NCBI GenBank assembly: GCA_020833345.1
Contig: JAJHQM010000003.1
Location: 1 to 59,381, forward strand
Reading direction: 5' to 3'
Length of the DNA: 59,381 nt
DNA from: Ignisphaera sp.
GTDB lineage: Archaea; Thermoproteota; Thermoprotei_A; Sulfolobales; Ignisphaeraceae
This document shows positions 58,284-59,381 of this stretch, in pieces. The notes under the pieces were generated by a model. That model saw nothing but the letters and a program-made list of their open reading frames with translations. It had not been told where the DNA came from and did no database searches. Every line of letters begins with the position of its first letter. The stretch's first letter is position 1. Position numbers and translations under genes: made by a program.

Positions 58284-58604
58284 TTGGTGAAGGTGTCATC
58301 AATAGAGCTTGAGACATTTGAAGACATGGTCTTGATGTTGCACTCTCGAATGACTCCTGTCAGCATGACTTCATCGCTTATGTGTACAGATAAGACATGT
58401 TTTACCATAATAAGCGCTGGAGATGAGCAGGTTTTTATAATCTCTTCACCTCCACCTGTAAGTAAATGTAAGTTTGCATATGTTGATGACTACGGAAAGG
58501 TTAAATGCAGTGAAACTCCACCAACTGGCAGACCAATAGTTTTTGTAATATCTGTAAAAAACATTAAAGAAAGCGATAGCGTAGTAAAAGCTTTACTAAC
58601 ATAG
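58284..58604 (+). CDS. Conserved-looking hypothetical protein
   Basis: 106-aa ORF with upstream TATA-like GGTTTTATAAACC at about 58238. Confidence 0.5.
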   Translation: MVKVSSIELETFEDMVLMLHSRMTPVSMTSSLMCTDKTCFTIISAGDEQVFIISSPPPVSKCKFAYVDDYGKVKCSETPPTGRPIVFVISVKNIKESDSVVKALLT

Positions 58605-58678
58605 TCAATTAAAAGCTTATACTACTCACCATAAAAACACTTTTAATGCTTCTCACAAAATCCTATTTTGTAAACTGC

Positions 58679-58766
58679 GCGGGGGTGCCCGAGCCAGGTC
58701 AAAGGGGTCGGGCTGAGGACCCGATGGCGTAGGCCTGCGTGGGTTCAAATCCCACCCCCCGCACCA
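58679..58766 (+). tRNA. tRNA-Leu (GAG), CCA encoded
   Basis: GCGGGGGTGCCCGAGCCAGGTCAAAGGGGTCGGGCTGAGGACCCGATGGCGTAGGCCTGCGTGGGTTCAAATCCCACCCCCCGCACCA; anticodon loop CTGAGGA, long variable arm, no intron. Confidence 0.97.
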
Positions 58767-58788
58767 AAAAAATCAGAAAGTGAAAATC

Positions 58789-59091
58789 ATGAGTTATAGC
58801 TGGGAGCCTAAATGGATTAGAAAGAAGATTGCTGTAGCAGAAGGTATTGAAATAGAAACTTGTTATGATGCTTCGACGGGACTAATGTTATGCCCCCTTT
58901 GCGTAAATGTGTCTAAGGTATGCCCTAGCACAACAGAGCCTACAACTGTTATACCTGAGAACGTGCCGTATTTCTTCTCTCCTGAAGACATAGTTTACCA
59001 TATGAAGACCCATACAAAAGCAATTGAAACTAGAAAGCTGTACACAGAAGTTGAGATAGAAGAGGAGGAAGGTGAAGAGGAGGAAGAGTAG
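58789..59091 (+). CDS. Small Cys/His zinc-finger-like protein with acidic tail
   Basis: LCPLCVNVSKVC...EDIVYHMKTHTK...EVEIEEEEGEEEEE; ATG only about 22 nt after tRNA-Leu. Confidence 0.65.
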   Translation: MSYSWEPKWIRKKIAVAEGIEIETCYDASTGLMLCPLCVNVSKVCPSTTEPTTVIPENVPYFFSPEDIVYHMKTHTKAIETRKLYTEVEIEEEEGEEEEE

Positions 59092-59104
59092 TGCGTGAGG
59101 CGAG

Positions 59105-59381
59105 TTACAGGCTACATAAACTTCTATGCGTTTCATCATTCAACTTGAGTAGTGCTATAAACACCATCCTATAGACTTCTAGATTACTATCTTTTGACAG
59201 AACATAACCCTGCGATGTTCCTGCGTACGCTAAGCTGTAAATTGATTGATTAACTTTATCAGCTGTAACATAGAGACCCTGTCCCTCAAATGCCCCTATA
59301 GCAGTAGAATCTACTATAATACTAAAACTGTTTCCTATTAATTCGTATCCTAAAACCCAGGGAACAACTTTTATAGCATAA
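59105..59381 (-). CDS. Hypothetical protein, C-terminal part (truncated by window edge)
   Basis: Open reverse frame YAIKVVPWVLGYELIGNSFSIIVDSTAIGAFEGQGLYVTADKVNQSIYSLAYAGTSQGYVLSKD...LCSL*. Confidence 0.6.
   Translation of the reverse strand, partial: YAIKVVPWVLGYELIGNSFSIIVDSTAIGAFEGQGLYVTADKVNQSIYSLAYAGTSQGYVLSKDSNLEVYRMVFIALLKLNDETHRSLCSL

Noticed and set aside
1-59381. CRISPR array, prophage or integrated plasmid
   Set aside because: No regularly spaced repeats, Cas genes, integrase, or viral structural genes; the content is mainly housekeeping.

Overview
The window looks like a gene-dense, AT-rich chromosomal segment from a hyperthermophilic crenarchaeon (Thermoproteota). Support for this: reverse gyrase, thermosome, TACK-type ribosomal proteins eS25/eS26, Rpo8, aMBF1, TFE and bifunctional FBP aldolase/phosphatase. 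I recognise about 55 credible CDSs, tRNA-Gly(TCC), tRNA-Leu(GAG), three convincing C/D-box sRNAs plus one weaker candidate, and two copies of an IS200/IS605-like (omega-RNA-like) 3'-end hairpin with no transposase nearby. No CRISPR array, rRNA or intact transposon was seen. The most interesting points are: (1) a 25-codon ORF made almost only of Glu and Trp (MMLEEEWEEEEEWWEEEEEWEEEEW), 54 nt upstream of the ribosome-recycling ATPase ABCE1; (2) two oppositely oriented C/D-box sRNAs whose guides appear to match adjacent segments of the 23S peptidyl-transferase centre; (3) a compact UbiD-aconitase X operon matching the archaeal mevalonate pathway; (4) three genes (tgtA, hflX, and an RNase H-fold-like ORF) whose N-termini lie one base out of frame with the only plausible start codon; (5) a MoaD/Urm1-like protein ending HGG-LSN, an E1-like protein lacking the usual catalytic Cys, a RING/PHD-like protein, and a proteasome beta subunit with Ala in place of Thr1. 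Product calls come from motif recognition by eye; no database searches were run.
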